Positions 1 to 11,453 of a stretch of DNA of 64,000 bases are shown one piece after another. The position numbers were made by a program, and so were the translations under genes. The first letter of the stretch is position 1; each line of letters begins with the position of its first letter. The stretch covers positions 310,001 to 374,000 of the forward strand of contig NC_089425.1 in NCBI RefSeq assembly GCF_013426205.1. The letters are read 5' to 3'. The stretch comes from Metarhizium brunneum (taxonomy: Eukaryota > Ascomycota > Sordariomycetes > Hypocreales > Clavicipitaceae). The notes below the pieces were generated by a model that saw nothing but the letters and a program-made list of their open reading frames with translations, was not told the DNA's origin and did no database searches.

Positions 1-2579
1 GCCAGATCGTCGAATAACCATGGTCTGCTACGCATCAAAGGGTTCTAATAGCGAAGAATGGAGTACAGTTCTGATCTTTAGCATGGCCACTATGATCGAC
101 TGCGAAACTTGCAAGAATGCTCTGCGACGACCCGTCATCACGTTTAAGTAAAAGTTTTAAGCTTGAATATTTTTTTTATATATTAATACCAAGATGCTAC
201 TAACTATAGTTATAATGCCAGATATAAAACGAATAACGCTTTGTCCGTGTATAAATATTATCTAAGACATTTTGAAGTAGGCGATAAATAAAGTGAGTTG
301 AAAAATCGTACAAGACGGGATAGCGTGTGCCAGGTTACGCCTATATTCTTCATGTCTGTGGATAGGTAGAGACAGGCCGAGCCGACAAGCGCCCCCAATA
401 CAAGACCTTTGTACCTTTTACTCTGCCTGTGCAATATGCAGCTGAAAAGGGCTAGAAGGAAAAGATAGACTGAATTGACTTATTGATACCCCGTTGCAGT
501 ACTGCATCACATTTCCCTCTGACGAACCAACACTGATCAGTGGTTGACTTCATAACCACAAAACAGCTAGGAGACACAAAGAAGAGACCGGCCTTAAATA
601 ATTGCTAGCAAGGATCCATGCTAAAAAAAACCAGGCGCCGTGCGAAGGTAGGCTTCAACGAATCGAGACTCTACGACGTCAGTCAGGTTTTATACCAAAG
701 GGCGAGCGCGGAGACATCAAATCACTCGTCCATCACGAGACCAAGAGAAAAGCGCTCATTCTAACCCTTACGAACTTCAAAGTCTAGAACAAGAACCACA
801 TAATCATAATGGCAGGAGAATTGATCATGGTTTCCCCAAGCCCGACGGCCAGCCTGAAATGCCCTTACCAACCGCGTTGTGATGGCTGCAATAACATGAT
901 AGCCACTCTATTGGACATGGCAGCATCTACATGTCGGTCGGAACACGAAAGGCATGTATCACTGCCACCAAAGATGCCGGCTTGTCACTGCGAAATTCCT
1001 TGGACACACTATTCGCGATATCAATTCTTGGGTCCCTCGGACGATTCCAGGGCTTCAACGATCCCTTGGGCAACCGGAACTTGTGAGGTTGTTGCCAGAT
1101 GGCGGCAACTGCTGTATTCAATATCCACATGGGTGGACGAGTATGTTCTAAAGTCGCAAGGGAATTCAGCCTGCAGGACATGGAACGTCCATTCCCGGCT
1201 GTCGAGTTGGCCGAAGACAATTTCGTCATGTCTGACCTGTTAAAACAGCCGGGCGCCTCAACGTCTCCACCAATAGCTACGGAGTACATGTTGGAGAATG
1301 CCATGCAATTTGCAGTTGCCATGTTAAACGTCGTGTAAGCCCAGTGCCTCGTTCAAACTCTGATATGGGTCTTCACCCATTACGTAGTGCTATATTCGAC
1401 ATCAAGTGTCTGTCCACCCGAGCTTCGGCCGGTAACAGGTACAAGCGCTTGTAGAAGGACACATGCATGTTCTTAAATAGCGAACAAGCAAAAGTCACCA
1501 ATATCAATCCAACCTTCCCATTCCTCGGCTTTTCAGCAATTAGCTTTTTTGCTTGGCTAGTCATGTTTATTGCCTGGCTAGTCATGATTGCAGGGAATAG
1601 CACGCGCGTAGAGCCAAAACTTTAATTATAGTACCAGCGCATGACTAGCATCTGCACTTTCTCCCGCCTTCTCATTCTTGTGAGTTAAGGAGCGCGCATT
1701 AACTCGAGAGATTTATTCCTGCCCAGGCTGAAGCACAATTACAACATTTAATAGCAGTTACTACCAGCTAATAGTAGGTTGAGCCTTTTGTTGATCGCAT
1801 AACTAAAGATTAAGCATAAACAACGACGTGCAAGGGGGGACTTTATTATTAGTAGTAGCATAATAAAACAATCTACTCTACAATGCAACCCCTGAATTGT
1901 TGTTAAAAAGATACTTGGCCACGTTTCCTCTAGTAATTTGTATTATTTAACAGGTATAATGTTCTTGGCCTACTAGGCCTGATAGGCGGGTACAGGTCAG
2001 GGACTTAGGCTTTACTAAAAGGGACTTTTTCTAATATAACATTTACCTAATTATTTATGCATTTATGTGTAATTTAATACGGGCCACTTAATATTTACCT
2101 ACCCATGTCAGGTATTTTCGTGATAATAATTCAGGGGTTATATTGTATATATATACTCGTATCTTGCGGGTCTCCTTTTGGTTGCCCCTTTATACAAACG
2201 CCAAATGGAGACTACGCCCCCCGCCCCCCTAATATAGACGCTTATGCACGGCAATAAATGCTAACTACCTCAGCTTTGCTTACACAGGGAGACAGCGCTA
2301 TGCTATCTAGCTATATAGGTGTATATATGGCAAAGGGAAAGTCCTAAGTTGCGAGAGCGCTACTATTAAATCAAAAAAACTCCTCTCCCCATGTAGGCGA
2401 GCCTTATTCCACTAGCATTTCTTCCTTACTATTATTTCACTCTTTTTCCGTACTCGCCGGCCTCTCCTTTCTCGCCTACACTACCACACTCCTTATTTAC
2501 TCGTTTGCTTAGCCACTCGCTTATACCCTCATCCCCTTATCGGGCTGCCTATAACGTCGATCGATTCCGGCTGGCTGCA
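1..2579. other. AT-rich region without a convincing gene
   Basis: No ORF here matches a family I recognise. The longest open stretch (plus strand, 809-1243, 144 codons) has several Cys residues near its start. Two other frames open over the same bases at 954-1151 and 1099-1338, as expected if a coding sequence had suffered frameshifts, but I cannot name it. From about 1620 to 2480 the DNA is strongly AT-rich with many stops in all frames. A short direct repeat (TGGCTAGTCATG) occurs twice near 1554-1586. Confidence 0.5.
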
Positions 2580-4411
2580 ATGATTCCTCAGTTACGCTTG
2601 GTAGTAAAGAGCCTACTTATCTCGGCTGCTTGTGCTCAGGCACTCGACGCAGCCAATGTGACCAAGCGTAAACCCAAGTGCGGTGGCTTCAGGCCTAGCC
2701 AGGAGCTTCCGGTTCTCGATATCACTGGGGACACAGCAACTATTGTTGGCCACACGCCAAATTTTACCGACCACTCGCTGAATGTTGCCAGTTACTCGCC
2801 AAATATTACCAGCGAGACAGATGATGTTACCAGCCAAACGAATAATATTACTAATGAGACGGATAACATTACCAACCAGACGATTAATATTGTAAATAAT
2901 ATCATGCAGTGCGGTGTCTCAAGTCTCAGCAGTCAGGAACCCGCAGAAATAAGTGAGACCATACCGTTGGGGCACAATATCACAAAGCGTCAAAGCGTTC
3001 GGCGTCATTCTATTCCGACCTATATAACCGTTGTGGCCAAAGACTACACCCAAGCGGGCGGCTATCTTACTGTATGGCTTTGCGTGCTTCAACTATTAAT
3101 ACCGTGTATGAAGAACATGTACTTACATAAACCAGGACAATCAAATCGAACGTAAAATAAATGAAATGAGAAAGTACTGGTCCTTTGCTTTCAAATTCGA
3201 TACCTCAGTTGATCAAATCTATCGCTATGTGCGTCCGGACCTTTTTGATGCCGACACGGGTTTCCTAAGAGAGTCTTGGGCTGAGACAATGGTGAGGTTC
3301 CGTCGAGGTCCGATCGACTACACTTCGCTTAACATTGTCTTTGTCTATCGCTATCAAGACAGTCATAAGTTCTGGGGGAATCCGGAAAACAATCAACAAT
3401 GGGGGTACAGCATGCAAGGCACTCTTGGGACTTCTTCTATTGCTTCAGAAAACATCGCGCATTATGACAATTGGAAAGAATTGGCAACAAAAGACGGCAT
3501 AGTCATTAGCTCTGGCACTATTGCGGAAGTGGCTCATAAAAGAGCTGAGAATGTTGAGAATACATTGCCCCATGAGTTTGGCCACTGGCTTGGACTACGT
3601 CACACGGACAGCGAGGTCCAAGTTCCCGACAATTATGTTGGATTGAGACCAAATCCCACGGAGGCAAACTGCGAACGGGTTAACGACAAAATTAGTGATA
3701 CCCCACCTCATGTCCTCAATGCGTATGCTCAGGAAGTCTGGGGCCGATGCCTCCGCCGAGAACCAATAGACCCAGTCTATACTTGCCTTCATCTCAAAGA
3801 TTGGAGGGAGCGACTCGTCCCTGATCCTATCTTTAACCTTATGGTTTCAATCTCTGGGTGAGTCTGAATATAGCTCGACGCTTTCTACTAAACAAAGTCT
3901 AACTGAGTTCTCCTTAAGCACTCGTTGTCCAATAGATGGCTTGACAATTCAACAGAAAGAAAAGGCGATACACGGATACGAGACATGGCGCCTCCCGGCT
4001 AAACAGGCGATAGAAAACAAACGAATAGGAGATGGAAATCGCCAGCAGGCCAATAATCAAGCCCAACCGCAGCCCAACCAGCATCAGCAGGAGAACATTC
4101 AACCACAACCTAATTGGCATCAGTGGAACGCGCAGCGGGAACATTGTCTTCGTCAAGCGACGGATAAATTCGACTACAACGTCGGCATAGCGCTAAACGA
4201 GAAATACAAAGAACTGCGGGCAAATTACGACCGAGAAGTGTGGAGACCAAACCGTTACTTGAATGATTGGCAATACTCTGGCTGGGCTAGGCAAGAAATC
4301 AACAACGCTGCAGGTACGTTCAATAGACAGTGGGATGAATATAGAAACGATAGGGCGCCTCATTGGGAACGGTATCGCCAACTGTATGCGGGTGAGCAAA
4401 GTCGCTGCTAA
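2580..4411 (+). CDS. secreted M43 (pappalysin-like) zinc metalloprotease
   Basis: Proposed join 2580-3071, 3136-3857, 3919-4411, giving 568 aa. Introns are GTATGG..CCAG (64 bp, phase 0) and GTGAGT..TTAAG (61 bp). The ATG is chosen because it starts a hydrophobic signal peptide ending near AQA. Next comes a segment with about eight N-x-T sequons in a loose Asn-Ile-Thr repeat, then dibasic KR/RR sites that could be propeptide cleavage points. The catalytic part carries HEFGHWLGLRH (residues 310-320), which is the HExxHxxGxxH zinc site with Glu311 as base. A downstream C-x-n-D-x-I-S-DTP segment and a DPIFNLM Met-turn are the family layout of M43. The roughly 130-residue tail is rich in Gln, Asn and Trp and is not part of the peptidase fold. 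It probably acts outside the cell on host or environmental proteins; the substrate is unknown. Confidence 0.78.
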
Positions 4412-4633
4412 TAGATAGTGCGGGAGAGTTAAAAGGTGGCGGATGCACAGATTACATGTAGAGTTGGCATAGAATGTCAGGGCCTAAGGTCAGAGGCTGT
4501 GCGCAAACCTACCAGCTCAAAATATGTTTTATACCTGGGTGTTTTATCTGCTCTCCGCCGTGCTATGTCAAAGCCATCAAACCAGGTGCAACCAAGGTCA
4601 GTATCGTGGCGTTTGACGAAGCCATACTCATTT

Positions 4634-6155
4634 TCACTGTAAATACATTGTCGGCATATTACGACGGTGCTTAGATTCGTCCACCAATGTACGATTCATC
4701 TGATTAGATGCTATGAATCTTTCCGCAAACTTTTCATTCGCCTTGGCCACCTGGTCCTCAAAAAGCTCCATAGCATCATGCATCGCCTTCCTGAATTCTG
4801 CTATTTGGGTGTCCATAGGGACAGTTTCTTGGTCATCAGTGTCATCTTGCTCTGAATCACTCTCTGAAGAGTCGAATTCTAGCTCTAGCTCCACAGTTCG
4901 TGCCTTGTTGCTCCCGTTTAAATTTCCAGAATCGAAGTCCATTACTGGCGCACATTCCGGTCGTAAAATCAGTCGTGGATCGCTCCAGAATGGATATGCT
5001 GTTTGGCGACGGATATACTCGAAAAATTCAGGACTGGGTGACTCAAAGCAACGGGCAATGCGCTTACAAGTAAGAAAGCGACTATGCAGAAAGGATTTGT
5101 AGGAACAAACCCAGTTGACCGGATTTGTGTGGTATTCTTTTAACTTGTCTAGATGAATAGGCCTCTTTCCTCTATTGCTTCTTGAATGCCTCTCGCCATT
5201 GAGCTTTGAATACGCGGAATTGCCCACTGGATATTGCTGTCATTTGATGGACAGCATTGGGAAGAACTTGAGACGTTATAACCTACACCACCAGGTCAAC
5301 TCGGGGCCGATTGAACCGATGGACATAGTCTTGCTTTAGCGTCCGCTAATGAGACTCCACGATTATTGTTGTTTTCACCGTCGGAATCTCGGCTGGATCG
5401 GTGGCCCATACCTACAGCTTCCACTGGTCCTGGCAGTACCAGTTGACATACAGATGAGCCCAAAAACGGTAATAACCCCGGGCCTTACACCATGTATACA
5501 TCTCGGCCGCGCATTCACGATGCAAAGTCGTTGAAGACTTATATGTCCCGTTCAAATCAGGAATAAGGGGATAGAGGTTAAAATATCGGCAGAAAATCTC
5601 CAACGCCGTGTGACGGTCCTCCTTGGTTACGGGTCCCAGTCTCCCCAGTACATCGATTTTCTCACCCTTTAATGGGCATAAGCAACCGCTAGATCTATAG
5701 CTCACCGGCCGGCGGATTGGCAACGAGCCCTAGCAGATCTCCAAATCAGGCATCAGCTTTTGGAGTTCCTCAGGCCAGTAGTGATCTTGCGTGTTGGTGT
5801 TTTTGGACGAATTGAGCTTCGTGCTTACTGCCCGTTTGACATGCCAGTATGTCTTCGGAAAGAAGGGTTGTGGCGGAATTGAAGGGATCGGAGTCTCGCT
5901 GCCAGATCTCCGCATTTGCCTTCTGCCAGAGATAGTATACCCGGTGTCTGGTCACAGGCTTTGCTTCGGGAATCTGCCGAATCTCACGGTATATTTCGGA
6001 CCGAGTTTTGGTTGACACACGTGAGTTGATGAGCTCTTGCACAACTGGTGACAGTTCGATATCCTCACAAGGTATGTGCCATTTGTGATGGATCGAAAGG
6101 GACAGTATTACACGGCAGTCATGTTGCCATACGCACGGGCCGGACCTTGAACCTG
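4634..6155 (-). pseudogene. MULE/FAR1-type transposase relic with RIP-like nonsense changes
   Basis: Read on the minus strand, the pieces follow the order of fungal Mutator-like transposases. The N-terminal block lies at about 6155-5770 (...VYYLWQKANAEIWQRDSDPF...). Then come 5723-5412 (...RGYYRFWAHLYVNWY...), the conserved block at 5425-5290 (IPTVKTTIIVESH, then DYVHRFNRPRVDLVV), and the C-terminal SWIM-like block in 5227-4634. The frame shifts at least once between 5770 and 5723. In-frame TAG codons sit where the family has Trp: after WKL, between SH and R, and after DLVV. The SWIM-like CxC..CxH motif is broken to CSY..CKR. TGG to TAG and Cys to Tyr are both C-to-T/G-to-A transitions, as repeat-induced point mutation produces. 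The open stretch 5227-4634 should not be annotated as a stand-alone gene. I could not identify terminal inverted repeats. Confidence 0.72.
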
Positions 6156-6830
6156 ACGATGGTTACACAAGGACTCGAGACCTAGTAGAGGCCTCCGGCC
6201 TCCGTGCTCGCTTGCTCACCGCTGTTTGATATGAATAAGGGTCATCCACTCGAAGCCTTAAGGGAAACCTTTGATATCAAAGCGAATTATGAGGTAAAGC
6301 GATATTGTTCTAAGCCCATAAACACAAGTCTCTGTCACAAGCAGCCCCGTCATTTCAATGTGAGTACAGCGGAGCAGGACAGTGATTCCCCGGCAGGTTC
6401 CTCCAACATCCATACCAAAGGCTTTGACGTTGGTGATTCCAGGGCTCTCATTGGATTGGGCAAGTAGGCAGCAACGCAGAGCAGTACCTATTATGCTACG
6501 GAGTCAGTACTCTCCACGACACGGACGTGGTCTAGACTTGACGCCCAGAACTGGAACCGCATCAAAATATGCGTCTACGTGGTCCTGGGCGTCTGTATTT
6601 GCGTCAATAGTAGCATAGTACTAGTCGAGCTGCCCGCGACTGCGGAGATCCTGGACCTCCAAGTAACGCGGCATCGCTAAACGTCTTTGACAGCACCAAG
6701 TCTTGCCGACTCCGTCTCAGCGGCCCGGTGTGCAAATTTCGGCGTCACATCAGATAAATCACCATGTTTGAGGTCCACCTTGTAATAAGCAACATGTATG
6801 AGCCAAAAAGACCAAGTTATATTGGTGTTC
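6156..6830. other. intergenic, no gene seen
   Basis: Only short overlapping ORFs in several frames, none recognisable. The segment may include the 5' end of the decayed transposon. Confidence 0.5.
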
Positions 6831-7559
6831 TCAAGGCGGCGGCGGGATACAGTCTTTCAAATCCTCGCGCTTGAGTCCAAAAAACGCAAGTTCACGAGCC
6901 TCCGCCTCGTGATAGACTTCCCACCTCTCCTTCCAGCCCACTGTCTTCCACAAAGGAATCTCAAAATACGAAGGAAAATACCCTGCATACTCCCAGTCAA
7001 TAATCCCGACAATCTGGAAACTAGACGGACAAATAAGGATATTCTGAGGACCAAGATCGTTGTGGCATAACACGAAGCAATCAGTATCCGACGTCACTTT
7101 TTCCCATGGTCGTCTATCACGCATGTACACTCGCTGCGGCGGGACTACCGGGAGGGTAGGGTCAACGCTCCCAATGGAATTTCGACGCAGCGCCTGAAGT
7201 TGCGGTATAATCGTACGGGTCAACTGATCATGTACAGCTGCTATTGCGGTTGGTCGAGACGCTTCGTCGATCTCGCTGAGTTCCACCCCGTCAATGAATT
7301 GCGTTTCAAGGTGAAGGAGGCCGTCCTTGGAGTAGAGCCGATACTTGGGTACCGGAATAGACGTGTTTTTGGATATAAACTCAAGGGTTGCGGCCTCATT
7401 TTGCAATCGCTCCTTGGCCCAGAAGGGTTGGACGATGCTGCCGTCCGCGCGATGTATGAGCTCCTCCTCGGAGATCTCGCTTTTGACGACTTTATCGTCA
7501 TAGATGGCCATGCGGCGCTCAAAAGTCTTCCACGTCATTTTAGACGAAGCAGTGTCCAT
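6831..7559 (-). CDS. APH-family phosphotransferase
   Basis: Single exon, 242 aa. The ATG at 7559 (MDTASSKM) is preferred over an upstream TTG because it is the first ATG in frame. The protein has the kinase-like APH fold. An N-lobe with a QNEAATLEFI helix leads to the catalytic loop LCHNDLGPQNIL, with Asp as catalytic base and Asn as metal ligand. The Mg-binding segment IVGIIDWEYAGYFP follows, with the DFG-equivalent Asp in IDWE. At 242 aa it is slightly short but complete for the small fungal APH proteins. The family phosphorylates small molecules or proteins; nothing here shows the substrate. It lies beside a transposon relic, with no obvious co-regulated neighbour. Confidence 0.8.
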   Translation of the reverse strand: MDTASSKMTWKTFERRMAIYDDKVVKSEISEEELIHRADGSIVQPFWAKERLQNEAATLEFISKNTSIPVPKYRLYSKDGLLHLETQFIDGVELSEIDEASRPTAIAAVHDQLTRTIIPQLQALRRNSIGSVDPTLPVVPPQRVYMRDRRPWEKVTSDTDCFVLCHNDLGPQNILICPSSFQIVGIIDWEYAGYFPSYFEIPLWKTVGWKERWEVYHEAEARELAFFGLKREDLKDCIPPPP

Positions 7560-8901
7560 ATTTGATGAAAGATAATCCGAACAAGGCACAAAAGGTAGGG
7601 TTATAAATGCTTGCTGTTGCAGAATGGAGGCGTATCTTGTAGAAAGCAAGTATCGCGGGGATTAGGTTTTCAGGAGCTACTGTTGGGTGTGCTATGATAT
7701 TTATGCATTTCGGACGTTCATCACAGAGAGCAGGGGCCAGGAGCGGATCCACTTTATGAATTTAAGAGCTAGCCTATCGAGTATGTTGAATATTACGCAG
7801 GCCGTGATGAAATGAAAGAAACCGTTCCCTCCGCCATCAACCCGAGGTCGTCAAGCAACTTTACTTTGCTTGGATTCGACAACACACTTTTATTATTAGC
7901 TATAGATCGAGTATATCGATGAATATCTTGCTCATCCGACGTACTGTTGTTCGAAGCCTTAGGCACTGCGGTCAATTTTTTGGAACGTGCTTTTCGCAAA
8001 AAGGTCCGCAATCTGGGTGGTTGCATGCTGAAAACGGCCAAGCATTGCAGTGAATGCATTTTTCCTTCCAGGTCGAGGACCATAGTTTGCGACAATGGTA
8101 GCAAGGAATAATGTCGGCTGGCATCCTGTATGGAGTATAGAGTAGTAGGTAAAGTTTGAATATGATACGTGTAAGTCTGTTGGAGAAATGACCATGAAAT
8201 TGGACACGACAGCATACAACTTGGAATTTTTGAGATTCTCTTGGGTTAAGTACAAGTTTGCCTCCTTTCAAATTTGGTGTTCCCACGGGTGTTGGGCGCA
8301 GACCGGTGCATTGTCACGGTTGGTTCAAAATGCGTCTTGGGGGTTGCGTTGGTTTGGAAACGTCTGGTCCCCGTGACGCTGTACAGACGAGCAAGGGCCT
8401 TCATTTTCCTTTGTTGACAAGTCATGGCCATGGTATGATGGCTGCTGCCTGCCAGTTCCAGGACGACTACTGGCACACAAAGATGCTGCAACCGCCAAGG
8501 GGAACCGTATAACATGTGAGCATGGAATCAAGCACTGCGTCTTCCATGCAGAGGCATTCAACCAGGCGTTTCTTGGCCCCCTAGAGCGGGGAGCTACGCA
8601 CAAAAGTGCGCACTCAACTTGGGCATGAACCTGTCACAGTCATGAACAAGAAGACTGCGCGTCGAGTCAGCCTCATCTGCGCACAAGGCGATGTACGCAC
8701 CACTCCAACTCATGCAGGCCATGTGGCAAACCAACATTCAGGCGTACATCGAGGCATGTTCTGCGCGTCCATCTGAGCACATGGGCAACCAACACGCCAG
8801 ACGTTTTTGGTATGCAATGGCATGATGAGAGGGGCTCTCGACTGAACTCGACAGTTTACCATCATTAACCAAACCGCTCGTGACACAGTACAACCAGGAT
8901 C
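7560..8901. other. intergenic with weak Cys-rich ORFs on the minus strand
   Basis: On the minus strand around 8126-7972 a frame reads C-Y-H-C ... C-I-H-C ... C-N-H-P-D-C-G-P-F-C-E-K-H, a spacing like a small zinc-binding module. A second Cys-rich run lies near 8570-8470 in another frame. I could not join these into a gene with consensus splice sites, so no CDS is called. Confidence 0.3.
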
Positions 8902-9882
8902 ATGGAGAGATGCCAGAAGGAGTGCGCTGTCTGCTTGCTAGACCAGATTCGCGAAAGGACTTCCACGTTTGAGGTAAGCAAAAAGTCAAGATGGCATGTT
9001 ATCGTTTAAATCATCTAACACATCAAAATTAGCGGGAAGTTTCTGCACTGTATTCATGACTTCATCGACATCTCAAATATGACGACGGACACGACGCAGT
9101 GCACGACGACAACGAGAAGGCCCAAGTACATCTTGAAGAGGGTGAAACTAGCAATAAAATGCAACGAACCGGCTACTACATGTTTGTCCCTCCGATGACT
9201 GCAATGGACCAGAATCCTCGTTTAATAGGCTCCCTGACCTCGTCCGACAATATGGAAAACGTAGGTTATCACACTCCAGTTAAGACACTTGACACTTAAC
9301 GTAACAGTGGCTATCCCAGATTGCTCGTGCGAGGAGGCATGCATACGCTGCCACAAGGAATTCTACAAAATGAATCAATTTTGGCAGCATAAGTGCGCAA
9401 TCAAGAATCCAACCAATGAAGTAAAGCAACAGATTAAGAAGATGCGAATTAAAGCAGGAGATGAGCTTGAGAAGGCTATAAAGCTCACAAAGAGACCTTC
9501 TACTACGAAACACACGGATTTGCCTGTAGCGAAAAGGCAGCGAGTGGCCAATCCGAGTGCATCCTGCACCAGCGATGTTATGCAACCGCTTTGGAACTCC
9601 TTGGATAGGCAAGGTCTGCTAGGGCCAGTTGACTCAGAGTTCGACAATCAAGCTTCCCTAGCATCAATATCGAACTGGCCTGAACGGGCCGAACTTGGAC
9701 ATGCTCCTATCTGGTCTTCACAGGCGTCGGCGTATGACCAACATGGAGGCGGAAACGAAGCATTGTGGCCACTTTTACCGACAATACTTGAAAGCGGCAA
9801 TACAAGTATGCTTTTTACCGAAAGCAATACCCTCCCCGTACCGTTGAACAATACGCAGACGAGCCAACTTCTGGGGCTCTAG
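8902..9882 (+). pseudogene. possible decayed zinc-finger gene
   Basis: A short first exon (8902-8973, starting MERCQKECAVC) ends at a good GTAAGC donor, and an acceptor lies at 9032. The next exon, in phase, has a TGA at 9057-9059 in an otherwise coding-looking run (LHRHLKYDDGHDAVHDDN, open to 9260). A GTAGGT..AACAG intron at 9261-9307 fits, but it leaves the following frame shifted by one. The long open frame to 9882 contains CIRCHKEFYKMNQFWQHKC, a C2H2-like finger, then a basic nuclear-localisation-like run (KRPSTTKH..KRQR). Either the gene is broken by a nonsense change and a frameshift, or my exon model is wrong. No homologue is recognised. Confidence 0.35.
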
Positions 9883-10020
9883 CGTCTCAACAAGATAATT
9901 GCCTTCAGCTCTATGTCGGGGAGATAGGGAGAGAGACAGACATACCAGCACTGACACAACAACCGCAGCAATATTGATCTCTTGCTTTCAACTATTCAAT
10001 ATTATACGTCGACTCACACC

Positions 10021-10317
10021 ATGGTTGACAGAGAAGAGCAACCTTGTCATACGCTGTTGAAAATAGCACAATGTCCAGTTTGTAAGGGCAACAATGTCAG
10101 TGATAGAGGCTTCGGGTGTAGAAGGTGCAATGGGGCAGGGAAATTTGATACGCAGGAACTTTACACCGCTCAGCCACAGACGTTTGAGCGCGAAGTCGTT
10201 CATGTCAGCATACAGCAGGGCCTGGTCACATATTTGCTGACCTCGACACAAGTTTGTGTCAATAGAAGCAGTTCCTGTTTTTGCTCGGTCCTGCCACAGT
10301 CCAAGTGCTTGTGACAC
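10021..10317 (+). CDS. small Cys-rich ORF, DnaJ zinc-finger-like
   Basis: A 98-codon ORF from an ATG in TCACACCATGG context. It carries CPVCKGNN .. GCRRCNGAGKFDTQE, resembling two of the CxxCxGxG units of DnaJ-type zinc ribbons. The second half has no recognisable features, so either the ORF is spurious after the finger or an intron was missed. It follows the presumed decayed zinc-finger gene on the same strand by about 140 bp, so the two may share an origin. Confidence 0.3.
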
Positions 10318-11453
10318 ATGGCGAGCTTCATCACAAGTGGCGATCTATCCGTCTGTGCACTGTTGCCTGAAATGAGCACATTTCATGTTGGTCACACGCC
10401 GGTTTGGATGCGGCTCTTGTCCATAGAATTCAATGTCAACTTGTCTTTGGGCATCTGACGGACTGCCCACAGGCCCAAGCGCGCACCGCACTCGTGCATC
10501 AATGCCTCAAAGTGCGCACTTGAGGTGCGCAGTCGACGCTATTCGGCCAGAAGGAACCGAGGCAGAGACTGTCAGTTCCAAGGGTCTCAAATCTCATCAT
10601 TCTCGATGAGAGGAGTGGCCTTTGGGGCCGCGTAGAAGGATAGTCACTGGTGCTGCAAGTTCACACACTGCCTAATTTCTATGCATATGTAGACAGATGT
10701 TCATCAGAACATGTTCGGGTACAGTTAAGAATCGCGATGGACTTACATGTTGTCTTGGGAGAGTACTCCGTAGTTTACAGTCAAAACGCGTCAGCTAATT
10801 TCGAGCCCTGCTATAGGGTACGAGTTATGAGTACATATGTAGTGAATCAGTAGACCAGCCAACGCCAACTAGGCGTTGAGAAAACAAACCTACGGCGGGT
10901 TGGAGACTTGAAGTAAAATTATTATGTAGTTTCTGATATAGTCCCTGTCGAAAAGGAAACACAAATGCAACAGTCTATCCAACTCGTGCTCAGTTTGAAC
11001 GGCCAGGCCATGGAGCCTAAACGAGCTGGGCAAACTTGAGAAAACTACAACAAACTTGAAAGTTCAATGAATAAGATACGAGCACAATAAATTCAGCAGC
11101 GAATTGTTTTTTTTTTCTCCTTTTCCCATCAATGCGCGATCCCAGACTGCCTTGTTCAATGCTAAATGCAAGGCACGAATCGCGTAGACCCGGACCCCGT
11201 TGCCCGGCCAGCCACACCAACGATCCCAGACAAAAGTAAACAGTGGACCAACGACGCTCGACCCATTTCGTCAACCGACCAAGGTCGCATACACCCGGCC
11301 TATTGTTTCTATTCTCTCCCACCTGCAGAGCTCCCCTGGCAGGTAGTATCATCATCGTCCATATTCTAGTCGTGCATCCTTCCACACAGCATCCGATTTG
11401 ACCGACGACGCATCACCAACACCATCCATCGGTTTGCAACCGCGCCGCCAACC
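10318..11453. other. intergenic, promoter side of the kinesin gene
   Basis: No coding sequence supported. The last 300 bases are C/T-rich with a TTTTTTTTT run near 11107, like a 5' leader of the kinesin-like gene that starts at 11454. Confidence 0.5.

Noticed and set aside
4634..5227. 197-codon minus-strand ORF as an independent gene
   Set aside because: It is the C-terminal piece of the broken MULE transposase. Homology continues upstream through stop codons.
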